Numbered from the stretch's first letter, positions 7,519 to 15,245 are shown. The stretch: DNA of 62,007 nucleotides from Intestinibacillus massiliensis (GCF_900155735.1 NZ_LT707060.1:195768-257774), one strand, 5' to 3'. Notes: generated by a model not told the origin, from the sequence alone. Translations and numbers: made by a program.

Positions 7519-9081
7519 TCAGTGATTGCAAGAAAGAGAAAAACGGGGGAAAATCGTTAGTTCCATGTCGTTTTCGGTACTCCAACGGTTGTTTGTAGTC
7601 TTCATATAGATCACCTTTTCTAAGACGGAGGTTAGAAGCCGGTTTTTTTCTTCATCGGTTTCGGCATAGCCGTATACGTCAAGGACATGCTGCACTTTTG
7701 GGATAAGCTGCTTTTTTGTTTCGCGTTCATTCTCAAGGGCGGATACCTGATTTTCAAGATCAGATATAGACGCCTCCAAATTATTACGCTGGGCGGTAAG
7801 CTGCTGCTGACGTTCTAAAAATACGGCGGTTGTATAAACGCCTTGTTCAACGAGTTCATAGGCGCGTTGCTGCATTTTGAATAGCTCGTTTTGCTTCTCA
7901 TATAGGCTGTGCAGGCTTTGCTTTAAGCCCTCAAGCTCCGCGTTTAAGCGCCGGTCGGGGTCAATGCTCGTTTCGGTTTTGTAGTCTTCTAGCCATTTGC
8001 GCAGAGATTCAAGCACGGCCTGTTCCACAATGCGCAGATCAGAAGACACGTTCGCGCAACCGGCTTGCGTACAAATCAAGGTGGCTTGCCGGCCTGAATT
8101 ATACGGACGGCGTTGAAGCTTTCGGCCACACATGCCGCAGACGATCAGGCCAGACAGGGGATTTTGCATAATCTTCTTTTTTGGAACCGGGCGGCGGGGA
8201 TGTAACATAAAAAGCTGCTGAACCCGGTCAAATGTTTCCTCATCAACAAGCGGTTCATGCAACCCTTTTACTTTCTCATAATTTTTTGACCAAGGGCGGC
8301 TTGTAGTGATTTCCCCGTTTTTCATCTGTTTTACATGGGCGCGCCGTCCCCAGATGAGATACCCACAATAAACGGGGTTCTGTAAGATGCGTTGAACGGT
8401 TGATATTGTCCATTCGTTCCCTTTGAAGGTTGGGACGTGTTGCTGGTTTAAGCGCGTGGCAATTTTAGCAACGCCTAAATGGTTTTCCGTATCGGCATAC
8501 CACGCGAATATTTGCCGGACGACCGGCGCTTGCTCGGGATGGGGGGTTAAAATAAATCCCTTTTCCTTTGGAAGCTTTTCGCGCAAATAGCCATAGGGCG
8601 GGATATTTCCGGGGTATTTTCCCTCACGGATAGACGATATGCGCCCGGCCTGCAAACGCCGGTTGATCGTTTTATATTCCCGGCGGGACATGAACAAACC
8701 AAATTCAAAGTATTCCTGGTCATATTCGTTTGTGGGGTCATAGGTTTTCATGGGGGTTACTATCAGGGTATTGGAATAGAAAAACGTTTTTTGTACGCGG
8801 CCTTGATCGCTGGTATCGCCGCGCGCAAGGCGTTCCACTTCCACCACAAGCACGCCGTCCCAAAGACCGGCCTCTACCTCACTTAGAAGCTGCTGCATGA
8901 CGGGGCGGGCGGAAATGGTCTCACCGGAAACCAGCTCGCGGTATATATCCGTTAGGGGGAGCTTTTGCCGCTGGGCAAGGTCTATTAGTATTTTTTCATG
9001 CCGGGCGAAGGTATCGCCCTCCCCGCGCTGCTCGGCTTCCTGGTCGGCGCGGGATTTTCGCAAATAAGCGACGTAAGGCAT
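7519..9081 (-). CDS. Large serine integrase of prophage 1
   Basis: Serine recombinase of 520 aa that would integrate and excise prophage 1 at the nearby attL. It has a catalytic N-terminal domain (YLRKSRADQEAE with Ser10, VEVERLARGD), a recombinase domain (GYLREKLPKEKGF onward), a zinc ribbon (VCGMCGRKL ... CTQAGCANV) and a long C-terminal coiled coil (about residues 390-480). The ATG at 9081 has an AAAGGAAAGG site; the frame upstream to 9135 has none. Its 3' end lies 18 bases from the crossover site, typical for such integrases. It is transcribed away from the repressor region. Confidence 0.92.
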   Translation of the reverse strand: MPYVAYLRKSRADQEAEQRGEGDTFARHEKILIDLAQRQKLPLTDIYRELVSGETISARPVMQQLLSEVEAGLWDGVLVVEVERLARGDTSDQGRVQKTFFYSNTLIVTPMKTYDPTNEYDQEYFEFGLFMSRREYKTINRRLQAGRISSIREGKYPGNIPPYGYLREKLPKEKGFILTPHPEQAPVVRQIFAWYADTENHLGVAKIATRLNQQHVPTFKGNEWTISTVQRILQNPVYCGYLIWGRRAHVKQMKNGEITTSRPWSKNYEKVKGLHEPLVDEETFDRVQQLFMLHPRRPVPKKKIMQNPLSGLIVCGMCGRKLQRRPYNSGRQATLICTQAGCANVSSDLRIVEQAVLESLRKWLEDYKTETSIDPDRRLNAELEGLKQSLHSLYEKQNELFKMQQRAYELVEQGVYTTAVFLERQQQLTAQRNNLEASISDLENQVSALENERETKKQLIPKVQHVLDVYGYAETDEEKNRLLTSVLEKVIYMKTTNNRWSTENDMELTIFPRFSLSCNH

Positions 9082-9170
9082 ACGAACACCTTTCCTTTCA
9101 TTTAAATTTATGCTATTATGAAAGGGCATAGACACCCTTTAAATTGCCTGTTTACGGGGTTATGCACTGG

Positions 9171-9202
9171 CCGCCCGGGGGTAGGATACCGGGCGGTTTT
9201 AT
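9171..9202 (+). terminator. Terminator-like hairpin upstream of the integrase
   Basis: The stem CCGCCCGG pairs with CCGGGCGG and is followed by TTTTATT. Two relatives (9670-9702 and 10458-10497, built on CCGCCCCGGT/ACCGGGGCGG) mark the same position in each copy of the duplicated gene block in this region. Confidence 0.6.
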
Positions 9203-9284
9203 TATGCGCCAGTAGAAAAGTTCAGTAAAAATATAACTGCAATTGAGGGCACAAGGAACGCAAGGAAGCGTAGAATTTTATAAT
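9189..9284. repeat. Direct repeat, copy 1 (3' end of the membrane-protein gene)
   Basis: About 95 bases covering the last 25 or so codons of the 9202-9600 gene plus its flanking hairpin. It recurs at 9691-9776 with one substitution and a short deletion, marking a duplication of the whole gene block. Confidence 0.8.
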
Positions 9285-9600
9285 CTGGGAATAAACGTCG
9301 ATTTCCCAGCAGACTGAACACTAAGAGACATATAAAGCCAGATAACAAAGAAAGAATGACGCATGTTACGATGTTTTTTAAATCCAAAGTAAACATGCCT
9401 GTTTTTGCCATGAAAAAGCCTATTATTAATGCGCCGCATGAGGCAGAAAGCAACTTAATTGTGTTTGTATGACTTTCTTCTTCACTATGGCTTTCTACAT
9501 ATTCCTTAAATTCTGTTAACAATTCATCCTTTTCGGATGCGCTTAAAGAAGAATCGTTTTTTATAGAATCGTACACGTAGTTTAAAATATGCTTTGCCAT
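9202..9600 (-). CDS. Small membrane protein with three predicted helices (prophage 1 lysogeny region)
   Basis: Protein of 132 aa. A charged cytoplasmic N-terminal part (AKHILNYVYDSIKND, EFKEYVESHSEEESH) is followed by three hydrophobic stretches at about residues 55-75, 80-105 and 112-130. I do not recognise the family. The ATG at 9600 has a strong GGGAGG site, so the longer frame to 9687 is not used. The gene is AT-richer than its neighbours. It lies between integrase and repressor on the lysogeny strand, where phages often keep superinfection-exclusion or other lysogenic-conversion genes; that role is inference. A broken second copy lies at 9703-10391. Confidence 0.7.
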   Translation of the reverse strand: MAKHILNYVYDSIKNDSSLSASEKDELLTEFKEYVESHSEEESHTNTIKLLSASCGALIIGFFMAKTGMFTLDLKNIVTCVILSLLSGFICLLVFSLLGNRRLFPDYKILRFLAFLVPSIAVIFLLNFSTGA

Positions 9601-9690
9601 TGTAAAACCTCCCATAATATGATAAAATATTACAAAAGGCGTTGCGGACAGCGCTTTTTTGCTCATAGCCCGCCCCGGTTGTAGCACACC

Positions 9691-9778
9691 GGGGCGGTTT
9701 TATTATGCGCCAGTTGAAAAGTTCAGTAAAAATATAACTGCAATTGAGGGCACAAGGAAGCGTAGAATTTTATAAGTT
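9691..9778 (-). pseudogene. 3' remnant of a second copy of the membrane-protein gene (direct repeat, copy 2)
   Basis: On the minus strand this reads YKILRFLVPSIAVIFLLNFS to the stop at 9703, almost identical to the end of the 9202-9600 product but missing three residues. It is followed upstream by unrelated sequence, and the matching 5' remnant (MGKHLLD then stop) sits at 10368-10391. The middle of this copy has been replaced by an approximately 590-bp segment carrying other phage genes. Confidence 0.75.
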
Positions 9779-9806
9779 GTAATGCGGCGGGGGGTTGACC
9801 TGGGTG

Positions 9807-10115
9807 TTATCCATCTTCCCGTACCCCGTCAATACGAGCACCTAAATCACAATATCCCTGCCCGTCTGCTCTGACTTCACGGCATCCAGATTCGTGGTTA
9901 CACCAGCGCTTTCTGTGCTTTTGGTCATAAATTTGATGTTTACATTCATGACACCGCACCACAAGCACGGCGTCGACAGCAGGAGCATCGTGGATGTGTT
10001 CAAGTATGCAGTCTTTTACTCCCTGCGGAAAGATGTTGCGGCCTGCCATTGTGATTTTCATGCTTGCTATTTCTTCCGCAAGCGTCTCCCGGCTGATAAG
10101 ATCATCCATCATCAT
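9807..10115 (-). CDS. Small cysteine-rich phage protein
   Basis: Protein of up to 102 aa starting MMMDDLISRETLAEEI, followed by APAVDAVLVVRCHECKHQI and further Cys/His (WCNHESGC, GYCD) that could form a zinc site. Proteins with this DLISRE...PAVDAVPVVR layout are common in Firmicute prophage early regions; their function is unknown to me. The start is the first of three consecutive ATGs after GGGGGAGGG. It overlaps the stop of the 58-aa gene upstream. It sits inside the segment that interrupts the duplicated membrane-protein gene and is opposite to the usual early-gene direction. Confidence 0.6.
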   Translation of the reverse strand: MMMDDLISRETLAEEIASMKITMAGRNIFPQGVKDCILEHIHDAPAVDAVLVVRCHECKHQIYDQKHRKRWCNHESGCREVRADGQGYCDLGARIDGVREDG

Positions 10116-10288
10116 CCCTCCCCCAGTTCCTGGCCGTTCTTAATTTCCCGCCGTCTGAGGGTAATCCGGTTCCACATCCACCTGTAAAGGTCGTTTTCGA
10201 TTTCTTTATCCAGCGTGTCGTCATACTCAAGGACGCTCGTCTCGTGTCCCCACTTGGTATCAAGTTCAAATCCAATTCTTCTTGCCAT
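10112..10288 (-). CDS. Small phage protein (58 aa)
   Basis: Starts MARRIGFELDTKWGHETSV and ends LRRREIKNGQELGEG. The ATG at 10288 has AAAGGAG upstream and its TGA overlaps the ATG of the next gene, so the two are translationally coupled. No family is recognised. It is part of the inserted early-gene block at about 9787-10367. Confidence 0.55.
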   Translation of the reverse strand: MARRIGFELDTKWGHETSVLEYDDTLDKEIENDLYRWMWNRITLRRREIKNGQELGEG

Positions 10289-10367
10289 GCTCTGCTCCTT
10301 TCCAGATTGCCAAAGCTACCTCTGCCTCGGCGCGGGTGCGAAAGACGGTTTTTCCGAAAACGTGCAC
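10266..10367 (-). pseudogene. 3' fragment of an early phage gene
   Basis: Short reading frame with RTRAEAEVALAIWKGAE before a stop that overlaps the 58-aa gene. The TxAEAExALA pattern matches the C-terminus of the 234-aa early protein at 15845-16549 (THAEAEAALADK). I read it as the truncated end of a related gene carried in with the inserted block. Confidence 0.45.
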
Positions 10368-10457
10368 TTAGTCTAAAAGATGCTTTCCCATTGTAAGACC
10401 CTCCATAATATGATAAAATATAACAAAAGGCGTTGCGTCCAGCGCTTTTTCGCTTAT

Positions 10458-10497
10458 AGCCCGCCCCGGTGGTAGCACACCGGGGTGGGCTTCTTTT
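10458..10497 (+). terminator. Terminator-like hairpin beside the repressor gene
   Basis: GCCCGCCCCGGTG pairs with CACCGGGGTGGGC and is followed by TTCTTTTTTT. It is the third of three related hairpins in the 9.1-10.5 kb region and lies just after the end of the minus-strand repressor gene, although the T-run suits plus-strand transcripts. Confidence 0.6.
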
Positions 10498-10523
10498 TTT
10501 GCCTGAAAGTCAGCGCGCAGAAG

Positions 10524-10994
10524 TTATGCGCCGCTTTGCTCGGCGGAGGGAGAGGACATTGTCCCTTTTTGCTCGGCTTCCAGTTCCAGGCGATAAGACT
10601 GCAATTCATATTCGATTTCATCCTCGTTTGACTGTTCAGGCGCAAGGCAACCGGCCAATTTCAGCAATTCGGTTTTCATAACCTGACGGTGCGCCGCCGG
10701 CATGGACAGATAGAATTCCATGATCTTTTTATCAAGCGCATCCAAACCGTATTCCCGCACCAGTTCATCCAGTAAGGTAGCATCAGACTGGATAAACATT
10801 TCTCCTTCACCGGTACGGAGCCATTGTTCGTTTACGTTGAATTCTCGGCAAACGTCTGAAATGGTTCTATCCGTTATATTGCGTGTGCCTTTTTCCATAT
10901 TCGTAATGGCACCGCCGGATAAATTAATCTTTTCGCCAAAAGCACGTGTAGTTAAAGATAATTTTGCGCGCAACGTGGCAAGTCGTTCGTTCAC
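10524..10994 (-). CDS. CI-like phage repressor (XRE-family HTH)
   Basis: Lysogeny regulator of 156 aa. The N-terminal helix-turn-helix is seen at about residues 8-62 (LATLRAKLSLTTRAFGEKIN, SGGAITNMEKGTRNITDRT, FNVNEQWLRTGEGEMF). The C-terminal part (DELVREYGLDALDKKIMEF) is helical, and no peptidase domain is visible. I chose the second GTG (10994), eight bases after AGGAGG; the GTG at 11003 overlaps that Shine-Dalgarno. It is transcribed divergently from the early operon, with shared operator-like repeats between, as in classical phage switches. Confidence 0.88.
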   Translation of the reverse strand: MNERLATLRAKLSLTTRAFGEKINLSGGAITNMEKGTRNITDRTISDVCREFNVNEQWLRTGEGEMFIQSDATLLDELVREYGLDALDKKIMEFYLSMPAAHRQVMKTELLKLAGCLAPEQSNEDEIEYELQSYRLELEAEQKGTMSSPSAEQSGA

Positions 10995-11016
10995 TTTGTT
11001 CACCTCCTATATCTGC

Positions 11017-11101
11017 ATCATAGCACATCTTGGTTTCATTGTAAACAAGAAGTTGCGAAAAAGGCTTGACATTGATTTCAAAGAATGATATATTGATTTC
11101 A
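11017..11101. promoter_or_regulatory. Divergent lysis-lysogeny promoters and operators of prophage 1
   Basis: Rightward promoter: TTGACA at 11066-11071, 17-bp spacer, TATATT at 11089-11094. Leftward (repressor) promoter on the minus strand: TTTACA (11045-11040), 17-bp spacer, TATGAT (11022-11017). Three copies of a TTGRTTTCA motif lie at 11030-11038, 11072-11080 and 11093-11101. Two of them sit between or beside the rightward -35 and -10 elements, where repressor binding would block transcription. Confidence 0.8.
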
Positions 11102-11139
11102 CAGAAAACAACAAGAAAGCAGGAAGGAGGACGAGGAAA

Positions 11140-11292
11140 ATGACGGAAGCCATGGAGAAACGGCGGGACGGGCAAGAACTGGCGGTAATCCTGCGGGCAT
11201 TGCCTGAAGACGTGCGCGAAAGGTTCTATTACATGCTGATGGGCGCGTCGGTGCTCAACGAGGGAACGAAGCAGCCCACCAAAGCAAGCTAG
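11140..11292 (+). CDS. Small early phage protein (50 aa)
   Basis: First gene of the rightward early operon. It starts MTEAMEKRRDGQELAVILRA and continues LPEDVRERFYYMLMG. The ATG at 11140 follows GGAAGGAGGACGAGG. I recognise the LPEDVRE(R/K)xYYMLxG pattern from small proteins found next to phage switches in Firmicutes, but no function is assigned. Its position matches where cro-like regulators lie, though no helix-turn-helix is visible. Confidence 0.6.
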   Translation: MTEAMEKRRDGQELAVILRALPEDVRERFYYMLMGASVLNEGTKQPTKAS

Positions 11293-11342
11293 AAATGGGA
11301 CAGCCCGTGCACTGCATAGGATATTGCAAGGAGGTGCGGAAG

Positions 11343-11525
11343 ATGGTTGTTGCAGAGTACATATTACCGAACGCAAAGGTGCGGATTGTAGACGACGCAT
11401 ACAGGGATGCGCCGCCGGAAGAAATTGCCCGGCGGCAGGAATTTTTTGACCAGACGGTGAGGTGCATTCTGACAAACGCGGAACTTAGATTGCGCAAGGC
11501 TGAGATTGAGAAAAGAACAGGATAA
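11343..11525 (+). CDS. Small early phage protein (60 aa)
   Basis: Starts MVVAEYILPNAKVRIVDDAY and continues with PPEEIARRQEFFDQTV. The ATG at 11343 has AAGGAGGTG upstream; an in-frame ATG at 11295 is weaker. No domain is recognised. The C-terminal half looks helical and charged. It is part of the tightly packed early operon. Confidence 0.55.
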   Translation: MVVAEYILPNAKVRIVDDAYRDAPPEEIARRQEFFDQTVRCILTNAELRLRKAEIEKRTG

Positions 11526-11565
11526 ACAACGGGGCGGGACGCCCCACGGGAAAGGATGGACAAGC

Positions 11566-11778
11566 ATGATGAAAAGGATTAAGCACAAGCGGCTGGTGAT
11601 GGTGGTTGCCGGGAGCGTGTTCCTGTGCTGCTGCGTGCTGCTGTTCGCAGTCGCCGTTTTAGCGCTGACGCGAGTATGCGAGCCGACGCCCTGCATGGCC
11701 GCGACCTGCGCGCTCGGCATGTGCGGCATCGTGGCAGGCATGACCATACAGGGCGTTCTTGAGGAGATGCAGCTATGA
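11566..11778 (+). CDS. Small membrane protein (70 aa), early operon
   Basis: Basic N-terminus (MMKRIKHKR) then two hydrophobic helices (VMVVAGSVFLCCCVLLFAVA and MAATCALGMCGIVAGMTI), suggesting an inner-membrane hairpin. AAAGGATG precedes the tandem ATGs. Its stop overlaps the next start (ATGA). No family recognised; small membrane proteins here can act in host takeover or exclusion, but nothing in the sequence shows which. Confidence 0.55.
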   Translation: MMKRIKHKRLVMVVAGSVFLCCCVLLFAVAVLALTRVCEPTPCMAATCALGMCGIVAGMTIQGVLEEMQL

Positions 11779-11957
11779 AACCGAAAGAACGCATGCTCGC
11801 GGAGAGCATCCGCACGCACAACATTATGCAGGCGGAACGGATGATAAAAGCCCGGAGAAAAGCCGCCGGGGCGCGCGGCCGCAAAAAGGCCGAGCCGGTC
11901 ACCTTGCAGCGGCTTACGGCGGCATGGATACGGAGGCAGGCGCGGAAAAATGTGTAA
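11775..11957 (+). CDS. Small basic phage protein (60 aa)
   Basis: Very basic protein (MKPKERMLAESIRTHNIMQA, then KARRKAAGARGRKKAE and AAWIRRQARKN), so likely nucleic-acid binding. Coupled to the membrane-protein gene by a 4-base overlap and to the following gene by an 8-base overlap. No family is recognised. Confidence 0.5.
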   Translation: MKPKERMLAESIRTHNIMQAERMIKARRKAAGARGRKKAEPVTLQRLTAAWIRRQARKNV

Positions 11958-12261
11958 TGCATGGCAAGGGAAGCTGATTAAACCGGTATCACAGTTGACA
12001 AGCCACCCGCCGGTATGGATTGACCGCGCCCGAGTGCGTTTTTACAAGACGCTCGAAGGGGACGGCTATTACATCGTTGAGGGCAGCCGCAGGGGGGCAG
12101 ACCAATGGTACCCGCTGGCGGAGGCGACGCAAGACCCGGACAAGGCCTGGGAGGCAAAAGAGCGCATCGAGCGCGCGCTATGGAAAGACCGGATGGATTT
12201 TAATAGTAACAGGGGTAAGGAACATGGGAAAAGCGGGCAAGGAATGCATGGCGGGGGTTGA
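11950..12261 (+). CDS. Small early phage protein (103 aa)
   Basis: MCNAWQGKLIKPVSQL at the start, then WIDRARVRFYKTLEGDGYYI, which looks like a small beta-rich domain. Overlaps its neighbours on both sides in the early operon, which argues that it is translated. No function is recognised. Confidence 0.5.
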   Translation: MCNAWQGKLIKPVSQLTSHPPVWIDRARVRFYKTLEGDGYYIVEGSRRGADQWYPLAEATQDPDKAWEAKERIERALWKDRMDFNSNRGKEHGKSGQGMHGGG

Positions 12262-12406
12262 TATGCTGGCGCTGGACGCCTACATAGCACACAAGCTGGG
12301 CATAAGCTACGGCGCCTTCCAGGCGTTGCCCGCAAAGCAGCGCAGGCAATTGGAAGACGATCACCTTAAAGCATTCAAGAAACGGGCGCGGCAATATGGC
12401 AAATAA
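12224..12406 (+). CDS. Small early phage protein (60 aa)
   Basis: MGKAGKECMAGVDMLALDAY, then AHKLGISYGAFQALPAKQRR; helical and basic at the C-terminus. The ATG at 12224 follows AGGGGTAAGG. It overlaps the ends of both neighbours. The GISYGxFQAL layout suggests a compact helical DNA-associated fold, but no family is recognised. Confidence 0.5.
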   Translation: MGKAGKECMAGVDMLALDAYIAHKLGISYGAFQALPAKQRRQLEDDHLKAFKKRARQYGK

Positions 12407-12953
12407 AAAGGCCGTTAAAAAGCTGCAACTTTTTAACGGCCACGCCATGCCGGAGCATAGGCAAAATAGGTTCATAACCAGTATACCGCCAAAGGTGGGA
12501 AAAGGCAAGGGTGGAGCTGTGAGAGATACGATTTGCTGGGGCTGCGAAAACGCCGTGCCGGATTTGGAAGGGACGCGCGGTTGCTCATGGAGCCGGGAGC
12601 AGAAGCCCGTGGAGGGCTGGACGGCGGAGCAGGACGGGGGCTATACCGTGAAGGAGTGCCCCTTGTACAAAGGGGCGGGGAAGCCGAAAAAAACGGAGGG
12701 CTTCCGCTCTGTCAAAATGAGCGATTGGCACAGGTTCGGGGCGGCAACGCGCCGGCTGCGCCGCGCCCTATATGGCGAAAAGGAGAAGGACATGAAAATT
12801 ACCATGGTCTGTGCGGCATGCTGGCCGCGTTTCCAGGGCGGGTTCCCCAAAGCGCGAAAGCTGGTGGACAAGCCCTTGCAAGCCTGCAAATGCGAGGTTT
12901 GCGGCAAAAAACGGCTGTGCTATTCCGTAGGAAGGGAGAAAACAGAAAAATGA
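12396..12953 (+). CDS. Cysteine-rich early phage protein (185 aa)
   Basis: Contains two possible zinc sites: CWGCENAVPD with GCSW and KECP in the middle, and CAACWP with CKCEVCGKKRLC near the end. It starts MANKKAVKKLQLFNGH, and the start region lies on a strong hairpin (12410-12441), so an internal start (for example GTG at 12522) is possible. Function unknown; Cys-rich small proteins of this type are frequent in clostridial prophages. Confidence 0.55.
   Translation: MANKKAVKKLQLFNGHAMPEHRQNRFITSIPPKVGKGKGGAVRDTICWGCENAVPDLEGTRGCSWSREQKPVEGWTAEQDGGYTVKECPLYKGAGKPKKTEGFRSVKMSDWHRFGAATRRLRRALYGEKEKDMKITMVCAACWPRFQGGFPKARKLVDKPLQACKCEVCGKKRLCYSVGREKTEK
12410..12441. promoter_or_regulatory. Perfect 13-bp hairpin over the start of the Cys-rich gene
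   Basis: GGCCGTTAAAAAG and CTTTTTAACGGCC are exact inverted repeats around CTGCAA. On the minus strand the stem is followed by TTTTTATTT, which fits a terminator for leftward transcripts; on the plus strand it could hide or expose the downstream start. No minus-strand gene is seen nearby. Confidence 0.55.
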
Positions 12954-13288
12954 ACAAGCTGATATATTTACCCGAGGAGCCGGACGAAATAGAGGAACTC
13001 GCAAAGGCCGTCCATAACGCCTGGATGGCGCAAAAGGCAAAGGACGGGGTCACAAACCACCCGGACATGTTGCCCTATGAACAGCTTGCCGAGCCGGTCA
13101 AGGAATACGCCCGGGCGACGGTGCGGGCGGTGCTGCGCGAACTCTCGTCCCGATGCGTGCGTTGCGGGGACTGCGGCGCACTCCATAACGAGAGCGTGGA
13201 CGGCATTGGCGCGTGCGGGGCATTGCGGCGCGCGACCTTTTGCGATGCGGACGCGAGCGAGTGCAGGTATTTCCGGCGCAAGGGGTGA
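12950..13288 (+). CDS. RyR-domain-containing phage protein
   Basis: Protein of 112 aa whose first 65 residues match the RyR domain found in ryanodine receptors and many phages: IEELAKAVHNAWMAQKAKDG, then HPDMLPYEQLAEPVKEYAR. The C-terminal part has four to five cysteines (CVRCGDCGALHN, ACGA, DASECRYF), a probable zinc-binding end. The ATG at 12950 follows GAAGGGAGAAAAC. In phages the RyR domain has been proposed to bind nucleotide-type ligands; its role here is unknown. It stops eight bases before the methyltransferase start. Confidence 0.7.
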   Translation: MNKLIYLPEEPDEIEELAKAVHNAWMAQKAKDGVTNHPDMLPYEQLAEPVKEYARATVRAVLRELSSRCVRCGDCGALHNESVDGIGACGALRRATFCDADASECRYFRRKG

Positions 13289-13296
13289 CGCAGGGG

Positions 13297-15225
13297 ATGC
13301 GGCACTTGGGGGATATCACAAAGATATCAGGCTACGAAGTACTGCCGGTCGATTGCGTGATCGGCGGAAGCCCGTGCCAAGACCTGTCAGTCGCGGGAAA
13401 GCGCGCAGGATTGGCGGGCGAACGTTCCGGCCTTTTTATGGAACAAATACGGATTGTGAAGGAGATACGTGAGAATGACCGAAAATCTGGAAGGACAGGT
13501 AACCTTGTCAGACCTCGTTTTCTTGTCTGGGAAAACGTGCCCGGCGCACTCAGCAGCAATAAAGGGGAAGACTTCCGGGCGGTGCTCGAAGAAATCTGCC
13601 GCATTGCGGACAAAAGCGCCGTTGTTCCTCGACCTGAGAAATGGCGGGCAATCGGCTGTATCATGGGAAACGGATACAGCGTGGCATGGCGCATACTCGA
13701 CGCACAGTTTTGGGGAGTCCCCCAGCGTCGCCGTCGTATCGCGCTTGTCGCAGATTTTGGAGGACACGCCGCACCGGAAATATTATTTGAGCGCAAAGGC
13801 GTGTGCGGGGATACTCCGGCGGGCGGAGAAACGGGGCAGGGAACTGCCGCCAAGGCTGAAACTGGCGCTGGAACAGCAGATAACTGCCTGACACCGTGGG
13901 ACGTACAATCCAGACGGATATATACAGAAGTTGGGTTATGGCCTGCGCTATACGCTGGAGAAGGCGGGGGACATGGTTATATAGTGAGGCATCTTGACGG
14001 CACTTACAATGCCGGAAACCCAGAAATCGCAAAGCGCTTAAGGGCAAAGGCTAACCTGAATTTCCGGGAGGACAGCGACACGCTGGTGTTGTCCTTTTCC
14101 GGCGGGCAAGGCGCGAAAGCAGGCGGGCTTGGCATTGCTGAGGAGTGCGCGCCGAGCCCCAAAGCTGCGGACAGCGGGAGCAACCGGGTGCCGTGCGTCT
14201 GTATTCCGATAAACGATAAAGCGACCCGTTGTAACGGTGGCGGCGAAACCCGAACCGGAGACGGAGCGGGGAACGGGCTGGGCGTTGGGCGCGACGGGGA
14301 CCCAGCACCGACGCTGACGGCTGGAGACAGGCACGGGGTTGCGGTGTTTGACACCCGGGGGAATGGAACCGGTTCGATCGTACCGACATTGACAGGCGAT
14401 CACCAGCGCGCCATTTCTGACTATACCGCAGTAGAGGTACTGCCATTTGACACAACGCAAATCACCAGTCCGCAAAATGGCAGCAACCCGCATTATGGTG
14501 ACCCATGCCACCCGCTAGCGGCGGGCGCGCACGCGCCGTCGATTGTGATAGGTCGCCGCAACCATCGCACATCTGACGTATCCGGTACGATGCAAGCCAA
14601 TGAAACCAGCGGACAGGACTTGGATTACATAAACCATGTGATGCAGGGATGCGCCGTCCGCCGCCTGACGCCGCTTGAATGCGAGCGGCTCCAAGGATAC
14701 CCGGACGGGTGGACACTGCTGGAACCAATAGAAGATATGCCAGACGGGGCGTACATATTTTGGCGTGAAGTGCTTTTTGAAAAAGCAAAGCGCGAGGAAA
14801 AGGCCAGGCTAAATACGCAAGGCGTATGGGAGGTCTGGCGATATGTAACGCCGGAACACAAGTGTTTTGATTCCACGCATACGGTCGACCAGGATGGCGG
14901 GTATTGGGAAAATACGCATAAGCCGTACAGACATAAAACGCAGAGACAAATGGTGCGATGGTATAACAAGTCTTTTTGCGAGGACACAGACAGCGCACGG
15001 TATAAGGCGCTGGGAAATTCCATCGCCTTACCGCCGTGGAAATGGGTGCTGAAACGCATATCCGCGCTGTACGAACGTGATGCGACGATGGCAAGCCTGT
15101 TTGACGGGATCGGCGGTTTCCCGCTGATATGGGAGCAGCTTAACGGGCGTGGTTCGTGCCTGTGGGCGTCAGAAATCGAGGAGTTCCCCATAGCTGTAAC
15201 AAGGCGGAGGTTTGGGGACGGATGA
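13297..15225 (+). CDS. DNA (cytosine-5-)-methyltransferase, circularly permuted
   Basis: 642-aa C5 methyltransferase with the motifs in permuted order. Motif IV comes first (GGSPCQDLS, catalytic Cys27), then ENV (79-81), QRRRR (143-147), a long variable target-recognition region with repeated APTLTA/VPTLTG-like elements (about 170-470), and motif X (ALGNSIALP, about 571-579). Motif I (MASLFDGIGGF, from 598) is at the very end and would normally be N-terminal. I set the start at ATG 13297, right after the RyR gene. It probably protects phage DNA from host restriction. All catalytic motifs are present, so it may be active. Confidence 0.85.
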   Translation: MRHLGDITKISGYEVLPVDCVIGGSPCQDLSVAGKRAGLAGERSGLFMEQIRIVKEIRENDRKSGRTGNLVRPRFLVWENVPGALSSNKGEDFRAVLEEICRIADKSAVVPRPEKWRAIGCIMGNGYSVAWRILDAQFWGVPQRRRRIALVADFGGHAAPEILFERKGVCGDTPAGGETGQGTAAKAETGAGTADNCLTPWDVQSRRIYTEVGLWPALYAGEGGGHGYIVRHLDGTYNAGNPEIAKRLRAKANLNFREDSDTLVLSFSGGQGAKAGGLGIAEECAPSPKAADSGSNRVPCVCIPINDKATRCNGGGETRTGDGAGNGLGVGRDGDPAPTLTAGDRHGVAVFDTRGNGTGSIVPTLTGDHQRAISDYTAVEVLPFDTTQITSPQNGSNPHYGDPCHPLAAGAHAPSIVIGRRNHRTSDVSGTMQANETSGQDLDYINHVMQGCAVRRLTPLECERLQGYPDGWTLLEPIEDMPDGAYIFWREVLFEKAKREEKARLNTQGVWEVWRYVTPEHKCFDSTHTVDQDGGYWENTHKPYRHKTQRQMVRWYNKSFCEDTDSARYKALGNSIALPPWKWVLKRISALYERDATMASLFDGIGGFPLIWEQLNGRGSCLWASEIEEFPIAVTRRRFGDG

Positions 15226-15245
15226 GGGCAGGGAAGGAGCAAGGC

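Noticed and set aside
12407-12443. Plus-strand terminator inside the early operon
   Set aside because: No T-run follows on the plus strand; genes continue without a new promoter. Kept as a regulatory hairpin only.
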